Shown: positions 1-6,270, counted from the first letter of the stretch. The stretch: 8,677 nt of DNA from Deltaproteobacteria bacterium (GCA_025350085.1 JANXYI010000415.1:1-8677); one strand, 5' to 3'. The notes: generated by a model from the letters alone, not told the origin. A program made the numbers and translations.

Positions 1-3000
1 AGGGCCACCAGCAAGGGCCTCACCGTGCGCAGCCTGGCCGCCTGGGCCGCGGTCAAAGGCATCTCCGTGCTGGGCACCGGGGACTTGACCCACCCCGGCT
101 GGCTGGAGGAGATCGGCCGCGAGCTGGTCGAGGACGGCTCCGGGCTCTTGTCCCTGCGCCAGCCAGCAAACCTGGCGGACGGGATTCCGGGCCTGTCCGA
201 GCACCTCGCCGGGCACCGGCTCTCCGGGGGCACGAAGTTCATGCTCCAGGGCGAGATCAGCTCCATCTACAAGCGCGGCGGCAAGGTGCGCAAGGTGCAC
301 AACCTGGTCTTTCTGCCCACCCTGGAGGCTGCGCGCGCGCTGAACCTGAAGCTCGCGCAGGTGGGCAACCTGGCCTCGGACGGCCGACCCATCCTGGGGC
401 TCGACAGCCGCATCCTGCTGGACATGGTGCTCTCCACCCACCCCGAGGCCTTCCTGGTGCCCGCGCACATCTGGACGCCCTGGTTCTCGCTCTTCGGCTC
501 CATGTCCGGCTTCGACTCCGTGGAGGAGTGCTTCGGCGACCTGGCGGGCGAGATCTTTGCCCTGGAGACCGGGCTCTCATCCGACCCGGGCATGAACTGG
601 ACCCTCTCGGCCCTGGACCGCTTCCGCATGGTCTCCAACTCCGACGCCCACTCCGGCGAGAAGCTGGCGCGCGAAGCCAACCTGTTCCGGGGCACGGCGT
701 CCTTTTCCGGCATCCGGGCCGCGCTCAGGGACCATGGGACCCGCGAAGCGGGCTGCGAGTTCCTGGGCACTGTGGAGTTCTTCCCCGAAGAGGGCAAGTA
801 CCACCTGGACGGGCACCGCAAGTGCAACTGGGCCATGGAGCCCGGCGAGACCGCGGCCAACCGGGGCCTGTGCCCGGTCTGCGGCAAGCCCGCCACCCTG
901 GGCGTGCTGCACCGCGTCCTGGCCCTGGCCGACCGGCCCGAGCCCCAGCGGCCCGAGGGCCAGCCCGGCTATGACTCGCTCATCCCGCTCAAAGAGGTCC
1001 TCTCCGAGATCCTGGACACCGGCGCAGGCTCCAAGAAGGTCACCAGCGAGTATTTCCGGCTCATCACGACCCTGGGGCCGGAGCTGTTCATCCTGCGCGA
1101 GGCCGGGCTGCCGGACATCCGCCGGGCCTCGCCCGTGCTGGCCGAGGCCGTGGAGCGCATGCGCGCCGGCAAGGTGCTGCGAAAATCCGGCTATGACGGC
1201 GAGTTCGGGGTCATCACCGTGTTCACGCCCGAGGAGCGCGCCGAGATGCACCACGGCGGGCGGCTGGTGGCGACCCAGCAGCGCCGCAAACGCGCCCTCC
1301 CGGCCGGGTCCCCGCCTGCCAAGCCCGAGCCCGCGGATGACCCCGAGCCTGCGGCGCAGGCCAAGAGCGCCGCGACGCGGCCGGACGGCCTGAACCAGGC
1401 CCAGGCCTTTGCCGTGTACGCCGAACCAGGGCCGACGCTGGTGCTGGCCGGGCCGGGCACGGGCAAGACCCACACCCTGATCCGCCGCGTGGAGCGGTTG
1501 CTGGCCGAAGGGGTCCCGGCCGACGCCCTGGCCGTGGTCACCTTCACCCGCCGCGCCGCAGGCGAGCTGTCCGAACGCCTGGCAGCCTTGCGCGGCGAGG
1601 AGGCGCCCCAGCCCCTGGCCGACACCCTGCACGCCCTGGCCCTGGCCCTGTGGTCCATGCGCCGGGGCCAGCCCCCGGTACTCCTGTCCGAGGACGCCGC
1701 CAAGAAGCTCTTCCTGGAGGCCCTGCCCGAGACCCTGACCAAGGCCGAGCGCGAGGCGCTCTTCCGCCGCCACGCCCTGGCGCGGGAGACGCTGCTGCCC
1801 CTCGAAGGCCCGGACGGCGAGCTCACTGCCAGCGCCCAGGCCGAGGTGGCGGAAATGAAAGCCGTGCGCAACCTGGCGGACTTCACGGACCTCATCGAGT
1901 TCCTGCTTGCTGAGGTCAGCCAGCCGGGCTTCAGCCCGCCCTTTGCGCACCTGCTGGTGGACGAGATCCAGGACCTTTCCGTCCTCCAGCTGGAAGCCGT
2001 GCTCGGGCTCGCAGGACAGGCAGGCCAGGGCTTCTTCGCCATCGGCGACCCCAACCAGAGCATCTACGGGTTCCGGGGCGCGGCCGGAAACGTGCAGCAG
2101 CGCCTGGCCGAACGCTGGCCGGGGCTCACCGTGCTGGCCCTGTCCGAGAACTTCCGCAGCGGCCAGGGCATCCTTGACGCGGCCCAGGCTGTGGTCTCCG
2201 GCCCCCTTTCGCCCCCGTTGCCGAGGCTGAAGGCCCGGCCCGGCGCGGCCTGGGAGCTGGAGCAGGTCGAGGCCCCGGACGCCCGGCTCGAGGCCCGGCT
2301 CATCGCCGAGCGCGCCAGGAAGCTCCTCGGCAGCACCAGCCTGACCCTGCTGGACAGCCAGGGGCCGCACCTGGCCCCCGGGGACATTGCCGTGCTGGTG
2401 CGCTTCCGGGCGCTCATCCCGCCGCTCAAGGCCGCGCTGGAACAGGCCGGGCTGCCCTGCTCCGCGCCCGAGGCCGAGGTCTTCTGGGAGGACCAGCGCG
2501 TGGCGGCCATCCTGCGCGTGGCCGAAAAGCTCTTCGGCCTGCCCGCGCCCGCTGGTGGGCATGAGGGCATGGCTGACAATGCGGACGATGGGGCAGACGG
2601 CGCTGCCCAGCCCGGACCCGTGGCCGTGAACCTGCCGGAGTTCCTGCTCCTCCAGGGGCCGCGCGTGCTCCCGGCGGCCCTGCGCGAAAGCCCGCCCTTT
2701 GACCGCTTCTTCTGGCAGGGCCCGGCCTTCCGCGACCTGTGCCACGAGTTCGAGGCCCACGGCGGCTGGGTGGGGCTCATCGACTGGCTGCGCCTGCAGG
2801 CCGGGCTGGCCGAGATCAGGCAAAGCGCCCAGAAGGTGCGCCTCATGACCCTGCACGCGGCCAAGGGCCTGGAGTTCGAGGCCGTGTTCCTGCCTGCGCT
2901 GGAGGAGGGGATTCTGCCCTTTGCCGGATTCGGCGGCGATGCCGCGACGCCGGAGGCGCTGGCCCCCGAGGTCCTGGCCGAAGAACGGCGGCTGTTCTAC

Positions 3001-3183
3001 GTGGGCCTGACCCGCGCCCGGCGCTTCCTCTGCCTGTCCTACGCCCTGGAGCGCACCCTCTACGGCCGCACCCTGGCCCGGCGCCCCTCGCGCCTGCTGG
3101 CCGACCTGCCGCGGGAGTTCGTGCGGCGGCGGCAGATCACCCAGAAGGTGCAGAGCAAACAGACCCACCTGTCGCTGTTCTAG
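1..3183 (+). CDS. Endonuclease Q-like PHP nuclease fused to UvrD/Rep-type SF1 DNA helicase (5' partial)
   Basis: The frame is open from base 1, and the first residues (RATSKGLT) match the segment that normally follows the HxHS motif of PHP proteins. The true start is therefore upstream and the GTG at 25 is internal. Numbering here takes codon 1-3 as residue 1; 1060 residues are visible. Residues 1 to about 430 are EndoQ-like. Probable PHP metal ligands are D28 and H31 (GTGDLTHPGW), E85, H100, H156, D215 and H217 (SDAHS). A zinc-finger-like site follows: H272, C275, C291, C294 (CPVCG). A Pro/Ala-rich linker (about 427-463) leads into a complete helicase: Walker A GPGTGKT 484-490, motif Ia TFTRRAA 514-520, motif II DEIQD 654-658 (an I where UvrD usually has F), motif III GDPNQSIYGFRG from 682, motif IV ENFRS 716-720, motif V TLHAAKGLEFE 950-960, motif VI FYVGLTRAR 999-1007. 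The C-terminus is QTHLSLF. Characterised EndoQ enzymes cut DNA 5' of deaminated bases; that activity in this protein is inferred. It is cytoplasmic, and its upstream context is not visible. Confidence 0.9.
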   Translation, partial: RATSKGLTVRSLAAWAAVKGISVLGTGDLTHPGWLEEIGRELVEDGSGLLSLRQPANLADGIPGLSEHLAGHRLSGGTKFMLQGEISSIYKRGGKVRKVHNLVFLPTLEAARALNLKLAQVGNLASDGRPILGLDSRILLDMVLSTHPEAFLVPAHIWTPWFSLFGSMSGFDSVEECFGDLAGEIFALETGLSSDPGMNWTLSALDRFRMVSNSDAHSGEKLAREANLFRGTASFSGIRAALRDHGTREAGCEFLGTVEFFPEEGKYHLDGHRKCNWAMEPGETAANRGLCPVCGKPATLGVLHRVLALADRPEPQRPEGQPGYDSLIPLKEVLSEILDTGAGSKKVTSEYFRLITTLGPELFILREAGLPDIRRASPVLAEAVERMRAGKVLRKSGYDGEFGVITVFTPEERAEMHHGGRLVATQQRRKRALPAGSPPAKPEPADDPEPAAQAKSAATRPDGLNQAQAFAVYAEPGPTLVLAGPGTGKTHTLIRRVERLLAEGVPADALAVVTFTRRAAGELSERLAALRGEEAPQPLADTLHALALALWSMRRGQPPVLLSEDAAKKLFLEALPETLTKAEREALFRRHALARETLLPLEGPDGELTASAQAEVAEMKAVRNLADFTDLIEFLLAEVSQPGFSPPFAHLLVDEIQDLSVLQLEAVLGLAGQAGQGFFAIGDPNQSIYGFRGAAGNVQQRLAERWPGLTVLALSENFRSGQGILDAAQAVVSGPLSPPLPRLKARPGAAWELEQVEAPDARLEARLIAERARKLLGSTSLTLLDSQGPHLAPGDIAVLVRFRALIPPLKAALEQAGLPCSAPEAEVFWEDQRVAAILRVAEKLFGLPAPAGGHEGMADNADDGADGAAQPGPVAVNLPEFLLLQGPRVLPAALRESPPFDRFFWQGPAFRDLCHEFEAHGGWVGLIDWLRLQAGLAEIRQSAQKVRLMTLHAAKGLEFEAVFLPALEEGILPFAGFGGDAATPEALAPEVLAEERRLFYVGLTRARRFLCLSYALERTLYGRTLARRPSRLLADLPREFVRRRQITQKVQSKQTHLSLF
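3160..3180 (+). other. C-terminal sliding-clamp-binding-like motif of the EndoQ/helicase protein
   Basis: The last seven codons before the stop encode QTHLSLF. The final five residues differ from the bacterial beta-clamp-binding consensus QL(S/D)LF only at the first position, where H replaces Q. A Q sits two residues before that H, so the sequence also reads as QxxLxLF. Such motifs commonly lie at flexible C-termini of repair and polymerase proteins, as here after a basic QKVQSK stretch. Binding to DnaN is inferred from the motif only. Confidence 0.5.
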
Positions 3184-3230
3184 GCTCCACTGTTCGGCAG
3201 CCCGACCCCTGGCAGCTTGGCCCCAGGCCT

Positions 3231-3264
3231 ATTGCGCCAGAGCAATGCCCACCCGGGGTATTGC
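3231..3264 (+). promoter_or_regulatory. Mutually exclusive hairpins between the helicase gene and the MBL gene
   Basis: Three segments compete for pairing: ATTGC (3231-3235), GCAATGCCC (3242-3250) and GGGTATTGC (3256-3264). The middle one can pair upstream (5 bp, extendable by GGC/GCC across a bulge) or downstream (9 bp including one G-U pair, 5-base loop). The downstream hairpin is stronger. No run of T follows, so it is not a classical intrinsic terminator. It may mark the 3' end of the helicase transcript or act as a weak attenuator. Its right arm overlaps the -35 of the promoter proposed below. Confidence 0.4.
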
Positions 3265-3289
3265 CTGCTGCGCGGCCCTTTGCTACAAA
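3261..3289 (+). promoter_or_regulatory. Candidate sigma-70 extended -10 promoter for the MBL gene
   Basis: TTGCCT (3261-3266, 4 of 6 to TTGACA) lies 17 bases before TACAAA (3284-3289, 4 of 6 to TATAAT). A TG dinucleotide at 3281-3282, one base before the -10, makes the extended -10 pattern. The -10 lies in one of the few AT-rich patches in the spacer. Transcription would begin near 3296, leaving a leader of about 45 bases before the ATG at 3342. Confidence 0.45.
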
Positions 3290-3330
3290 TCCGCCATTCC
3301 GGTTGGAAATCGACCGCAGCCGCTCAGCCT

Positions 3331-3335
3331 GGAGG
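3331..3335 (+). promoter_or_regulatory. Ribosome binding site fixing the MBL start
   Basis: GGAGG ends six bases before the ATG at 3342. It settles the start: the same frame is open far upstream, back through the end of the helicase gene, but no other in-frame start nearby has such a site. Confidence 0.85.
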
Positions 3336-3341
3336 ACCCCC

Positions 3342-4091
3342 ATGGCCCAGTACACCATCCACCCCATCGTCATGGGCGCCAAGGTCTTTGACCAGGGCAT
3401 GATGACCTACCAGCATTCCTACGGAAAGCAGTACACCATCCCCATCTACTGCTGGTACCTGGAAGGCGGCGACACAAAGATCATTGTCGACACCGGCGAG
3501 ATGCGGCCCATCCAGAGCGCCGAACGCGAGGCGGCCATAGGCGGCAAGATCTACACCTTTGAGCAGGGCCTGGCCCTGTACGGCCTGACGCCCGAGGACA
3601 TCGACATCGTCGTGCACACGCACCTGCACAGCGACCACTGCGAGAACGACGCGCTGTGCGTCAACGCGCGCATCTATGTGCACGAGGCGGAGCTGAAGCA
3701 CATCCACGACCCGCACCCGCTGGATTTCCGCTACCTGGAGGACTACATCCTGGACGTGGAGGAGAACGGGCAGCTGGAGATCGTCACCGGGGACCAGGAG
3801 ATCGTGCCCGGCGTACGCGTCATGCACACCCCGGCCCACACCGAGGGGGGCTTGACCGTGCTCGTGGACACGGCAAAGGGCGTGGCCGCCATCACCGGAT
3901 TCTGCCTGATCATGGACAACCTGCTGCCGCCGAAGGAGATCACCGCGCGCGAGATGGAGGTCATCCCCTGCGGCACGGTGGTCAACGCCTACCAGGCCTA
4001 CGACAACATCCTCAAGGTCAAGAACGCGGCCGACATCCTGCTGCCCCTGCACGAGCCGCGCTTCGCGTCGACACCCAATATTCCGGAATAG
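3342..4091 (+). CDS. Metallo-beta-lactamase-fold hydrolase, N-acyl homoserine lactonase-like
   Basis: This 249-residue protein has no signal peptide or membrane segment and is probably cytoplasmic. The metal site is clear: H94-L-H96-S-D98-H99 forms the HxHxDH motif, H166 (in HTPAHTEGG) and H237 (in LLPLHEP) follow at the usual spacing, and IIVDTGEM lies near the N-terminus. Length and layout match lactonase-type MBL proteins, which hydrolyse ester or lactone bonds with two metal ions. The position that usually gives the metal-bridging Asp reads AITGFCLIMDN, with no Asp at the expected place; the nearest is about six residues on. The substrate cannot be told from sequence, and quorum-signal hydrolysis is only one possibility. 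A consensus ribosome site and an upstream promoter support independent expression. The stop codon sits inside a perfect palindrome (4079-4090). Confidence is high for the fold and low for the substrate. Confidence 0.88.
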   Translation: MAQYTIHPIVMGAKVFDQGMMTYQHSYGKQYTIPIYCWYLEGGDTKIIVDTGEMRPIQSAEREAAIGGKIYTFEQGLALYGLTPEDIDIVVHTHLHSDHCENDALCVNARIYVHEAELKHIHDPHPLDFRYLEDYILDVEENGQLEIVTGDQEIVPGVRVMHTPAHTEGGLTVLVDTAKGVAAITGFCLIMDNLLPPKEITAREMEVIPCGTVVNAYQAYDNILKVKNAADILLPLHEPRFASTPNIPE

Positions 4092-4187
4092 GACCGGACA
4101 TTCCCGCATAGGCCTGAGCATCCCCCGGCAGGTCAGCCGGGCCGGACAGGTCAGGGCGGGCCAGAAGAGCGCCAGGCATTCCGGAAT
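4080..4187. repeat. Two copies of the palindrome ATTCCGGAAT
   Basis: The perfect 10-base palindrome ATTCCGGAAT occurs at 4080-4089 and 4178-4187, 98 bases apart. The first copy overlaps the MBL stop codon and extends to a 12-base palindrome (4079-4090); the second is in the spacer. Related partial forms (CATTCCGG near 3295, CATTCCCG near 4340) lie just before the MBL and DUF169 starts. They could be operator half-sites or chance in GC-rich DNA. Confidence 0.35.
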
Positions 4188-4281
4188 CCGCCGGGCCCAA
4201 GCTGCCCGCACCCGCCTTGGCATCCCCGCTAAGCGCACCCGGAAACCCGGCCAGGGCCTCCGCCCGCCTGGAGCGGCTGCC
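4092..4281. other. Non-coding part of the MBL-DUF169 spacer, with small hairpin and direct repeat
   Basis: No gene was found here. CCCGGC (4124-4129) and GCCGGG (4136-4141) form a 6-bp hairpin with a 6-base loop about 30 bases after the MBL stop; it lacks a T run, so any terminator role is weak. CAGGTCAG occurs at 4129-4136 and again at 4147-4154, 18 bases apart start to start, close to two helical turns. The short reading frames that cross the spacer have no ribosome sites or recognisable content. Confidence 0.4.
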
Positions 4282-4309
4282 TTGACGCGCGGCCAGCAGG
4301 CCTTAGGTT
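4282..4309 (+). promoter_or_regulatory. Candidate sigma-70 promoter for the DUF169 gene
   Basis: TTGACG (4282-4287, 5 of 6 to the -35 consensus) is followed after 16 bases by TAGGTT (4304-4309, 3 of 6 to the -10). It would give a leader of about 60 bases before the ATG at 4374. The -35 lies in a 15-base stretch (4279-4293) that recurs with one mismatch at 5251-5265 before mdh. The weak -10 limits confidence. Confidence 0.4.
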
Positions 4310-4358
4310 AGACCTGACGCAACAACATCTCCGGCCGGCCATTCCCGGCTGGATTACC

Positions 4359-4365
4359 AAGGGAG
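4359..4365 (+). promoter_or_regulatory. Ribosome binding site of the DUF169 gene
   Basis: AAGGGAG ends eight bases before the ATG at 4374 and supports that start. Confidence 0.75.
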
Positions 4366-4373
4366 TTTTCCCC

Positions 4374-5180
4374 ATGTCCGGCAACGATTTCAGCAAGATG
4401 CAGGAAATCCTCATGCGTGAGCTCCGGCTCATGCACTACCCCGTGGCCATCAAATACTTCTTCGACGCGGCCGAGCTGGCCTCCTTCCGCGCCGAGCACC
4501 CGCACTACTCGCCCGTGAAGCCGCTCACCTTCTGCCAGGCCGAGATCGGCGCGCGCATGGAGGGCATCACCGTGCTCGTGGAGCGCGAGAAGCTCGGCTG
4601 CACCAACGCCCAGTACGTCTTCGGCTGGAAGGGCCTGGACGATGGCGAGGTCAAGAGCCACCTCAAGTACTGCGCCGACGCGGACCAGGCCCGGCGCGTG
4701 GTCGAGGCCAAGCCCAGGCTGCCTGAGGGCACGCTGCTGGCCGTGAGCGTGGCCCCGCTGGCCCAGTCTGCGGGCACCCCGGACGTGGTGCACTTCTACT
4801 GCGACAACATGCAGGCCTACCATCTCCTGGGCGACTGGATGGCCACGCAAAACGTGGACTGCTTCCGGCCGTCCATGAGCGTGAACTCCGCGGCCTGCGC
4901 GGGCAACGTCTTCGCCTTTCAGACCGGCCAGGCCAACCTGTTCCTGGCCTGCAGCGGCAGCTACAATTCCGGCAAGACCGAGCGCGGCGAGATCAACGTG
5001 GCCATCCCCGGCGCGCAGATGACGGCCCTGGTGGAGCGCCTGGCCACACGCGTGGCCGAGCACGGCGGCGCGGCCATCACCCGCCTCGGCGAGAGCTTCC
5101 CGGGCGCGGACATCTGCAAGAACTGCCCGCTCATCAACTTCAAGAAGGAAGGGGAGCGTACGGAGACGGCCAAGGGCTAA
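4374..5180 (+). CDS. DUF169 family protein, function unknown
   Basis: The 268-residue product is recognised as a DUF169 (COG2043) protein from its overall pattern: N-terminal MHYPVAIKYFFD, PLTFCQAEIGAR, LGCTNAQYVFGW, the central FYCDNMQAYHLL segment, and the SGSYNSGKT / EINVAIPG region. The family is common in sulfate reducers, methanogens and other anaerobes and has no established biochemical role that I know of. Nine cysteines are present: 54, 76, 100, 143, 163, 175, 193, 248 and 251. The last two form a CKNC motif close to the C-terminus, which could bind a metal or be redox active (inference). No signal peptide or transmembrane segment is seen. A good ribosome site, an upstream promoter candidate and a strong downstream hairpin suggest a single-gene transcript. 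The assignment is by family only. Confidence 0.85.
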   Translation: MSGNDFSKMQEILMRELRLMHYPVAIKYFFDAAELASFRAEHPHYSPVKPLTFCQAEIGARMEGITVLVEREKLGCTNAQYVFGWKGLDDGEVKSHLKYCADADQARRVVEAKPRLPEGTLLAVSVAPLAQSAGTPDVVHFYCDNMQAYHLLGDWMATQNVDCFRPSMSVNSAACAGNVFAFQTGQANLFLACSGSYNSGKTERGEINVAIPGAQMTALVERLATRVAEHGGAAITRLGESFPGADICKNCPLINFKKEGERTETAKG

Positions 5181-5190
5181 CCTTCCCCGT

Positions 5191-5244
5191 CCAAAGCACA
5201 CACAGGGTCCGGACCTCTGCCAGGGGTCCGGACCCTTCCTTTGG
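5191..5244. terminator. Intrinsic terminator after the DUF169 gene
   Basis: GGGTCCGGACC (5205-5215) and GGTCCGGACCC (5225-5235) form a perfect 11-bp stem with a 9-base loop, beginning 24 bases after the stop. It is followed by TTCCTTT, a short pyrimidine tract. An outer pair, CCAAAG (5191-5196) with CTTTGG (5239-5244), flanks the stem, so it could also work from the opposite strand. Each arm contains GGTCCGGACC, itself a palindrome, so the pair could also be a protein-binding site upstream of mdh. Confidence 0.75.
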
Positions 5245-5250
5245 CCTGCA

Positions 5251-5283
5251 GCCTTGACGAGCGGCGCGAAAGCGGACAACACT
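5251..5283 (+). promoter_or_regulatory. Weak promoter candidate for mdh, sharing a -35 element with the DUF169 promoter
   Basis: TTGACG (5254-5259) matches 5 of 6 bases of a -35 box. The best -10 at usable spacing is AACACT (5278-5283, 18-base spacer, 3 of 6), which is poor. The surrounding 15 bases (5251-5265) match 4279-4293 at 14 positions. It lies directly after the terminator, where the mdh promoter would be expected. Confidence 0.3.
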
Positions 5284-5298
5284 CGGCCCCAAAACCAC

Positions 5299-5304
5299 GG
5301 GAGG
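5299..5304 (+). promoter_or_regulatory. Ribosome binding site fixing the mdh start
   Basis: GGGAGG ends six bases before the ATG at 5311. This chooses that ATG over the in-frame TTG at 5254, which would add 19 unsupported residues and lies inside the -35 element. Confidence 0.85.
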
Positions 5305-5310
5305 CCGCTC

Positions 5311-6255
5311 ATGCCGTTCCGCAGAAAAAAGATCTCCATCATCGGCGCAGGCCAGGTGGGTGCCACCTGCGCGCTCGTCGCCGCCAGCCGCGATCTGGGC
5401 GACGTGGTGCTGCTCGACCGCGCCGAGGGCATGGCCAAGGGCAAGGCGCTGGACATCCTCCAGGCCGGGGCGGTGCAGCTCTTCGACGGCACGGTGCGCG
5501 GCACGGCAGACTACGCCGACACCGCGGGCTCGGACATGGTGGTCCTGACCGCGGGCTCGCCGCGCAGGCCGGGCCTCACCCGCGACGACCTGCTCGCCAT
5601 CAACGCCGACGTCGTGGCCTCCTGCTGCCGCGAGATCAAACGCACCTCGCCCGAGGCCGTGGTCATCGTGGTCACCAACCCGCTGGACGCCATGGCCTTT
5701 GTCGCCAAGCGCGAGCTCGGCTTCCCGCGCGAGCGGGTGCTGGGCATGGCCGGGGTGCTCGACTCCGCGCGCTTCCACAGCTTCGTGGCCGAGGAACTCT
5801 CCGTCAGTGTGCGCGACGTGCAGGCCCTGGTTCTCGGCGGCCACGGCGACAGCATGGTGCCCATGCCCCGGCACTGCTTCGTGGGCGGGGTGCCGCTGAC
5901 GCAGCTTTTGTCCCTGGAACGCATAACTGCCCTGGTGGAGCACGCCCGGCGCGGCGGCGACGAGATCGTGGGCCTGCTTGAGACCGGCTCGGCCTTCTAT
6001 GCGCCCGCGGCCAGCATCGTGCAGATGGTCGAGGCTGTGCTGAAGAACCAGCGGCGCATCCTGCCCTGCGCAGCCTATCTGGAGGGCGAGTACGGGGTCT
6101 CGGGCCTGTTCGTGGGCGTGCCCTGCCTGCTCGGAGGAGGCGGCCTGGAAAAGGTCTGCGAAATGGAACTGGACGAGACCGAGCGCGCGGCGTTTGAGCA
6201 CTCCGTGGGCCGGGTGCGCGCCCTGGTGGACGACCTGGCCCGCCTGGGGCTCTGA
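5311..6255 (+). CDS. mdh: Malate dehydrogenase, NAD-dependent, LDH-like type
   Basis: This enzyme interconverts malate and oxaloacetate with NAD in the cytoplasm. The 314-residue length is normal for the LDH-like malate dehydrogenases. The Rossmann motif is G12-A-G-Q-V-G17, and the acidic residue ending strand 2 is D36 (VVLLDRAEGMAKGKALD), which indicates NAD rather than NADP. The substrate loop reads GSPRRPGLTRDD: an Arg (R85 or R86) stands where lactate dehydrogenases carry Gln, which points to malate. R91, N123 (VTNPLD), D151 and R154 (LDSARF) and the catalytic H178 (GGHGDS) are all present. The gene has its own ribosome site and follows a strong terminator. It is probably the first gene of a transcript shared with the sensor kinase, which starts 15 bases after its stop. 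Lactate dehydrogenase is the alternative but fits the loop less well. Confidence 0.9.
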   Translation: MPFRRKKISIIGAGQVGATCALVAASRDLGDVVLLDRAEGMAKGKALDILQAGAVQLFDGTVRGTADYADTAGSDMVVLTAGSPRRPGLTRDDLLAINADVVASCCREIKRTSPEAVVIVVTNPLDAMAFVAKRELGFPRERVLGMAGVLDSARFHSFVAEELSVSVRDVQALVLGGHGDSMVPMPRHCFVGGVPLTQLLSLERITALVEHARRGGDEIVGLLETGSAFYAPAASIVQMVEAVLKNQRRILPCAAYLEGEYGVSGLFVGVPCLLGGGGLEKVCEMELDETERAAFEHSVGRVRALVDDLARLGL

Positions 6256-6270
6256 CCCGGACACCCGCCC

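Noticed and set aside
25..27. GTG as the start of the PHP/helicase gene
   Set aside because: The frame is open to the window edge, residues encoded before it fit the PHP family, and the first metal-binding motif would be missing.
577..3168. Long open frame of 863 codons on the - strand opposite the helicase gene
   Set aside because: It is a shadow of a GC-rich gene: no recognisable domain, odd Gln/Gly/His/Arg-rich composition, and the + strand has a full set of helicase motifs.
2739..3341. Upstream extension of the MBL frame into the helicase gene
   Set aside because: The extension is Arg/Pro-rich shadow sequence. The strong ribosome site before the ATG at 3342 and the match of the protein start to the family settle the start.
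4219..4236. Sigma-54 promoter at TTGGCATCCCCGCTAAGC
   Set aside because: The TGGCA half is present, but the -12 TTGC element is missing at the required spacing.
5254..5310. Alternative mdh start at TTG 5254
   Set aside because: The extra residues are not part of the enzyme family, and the TTG lies in the -35-like element; the ATG at 5311 has a consensus ribosome site.
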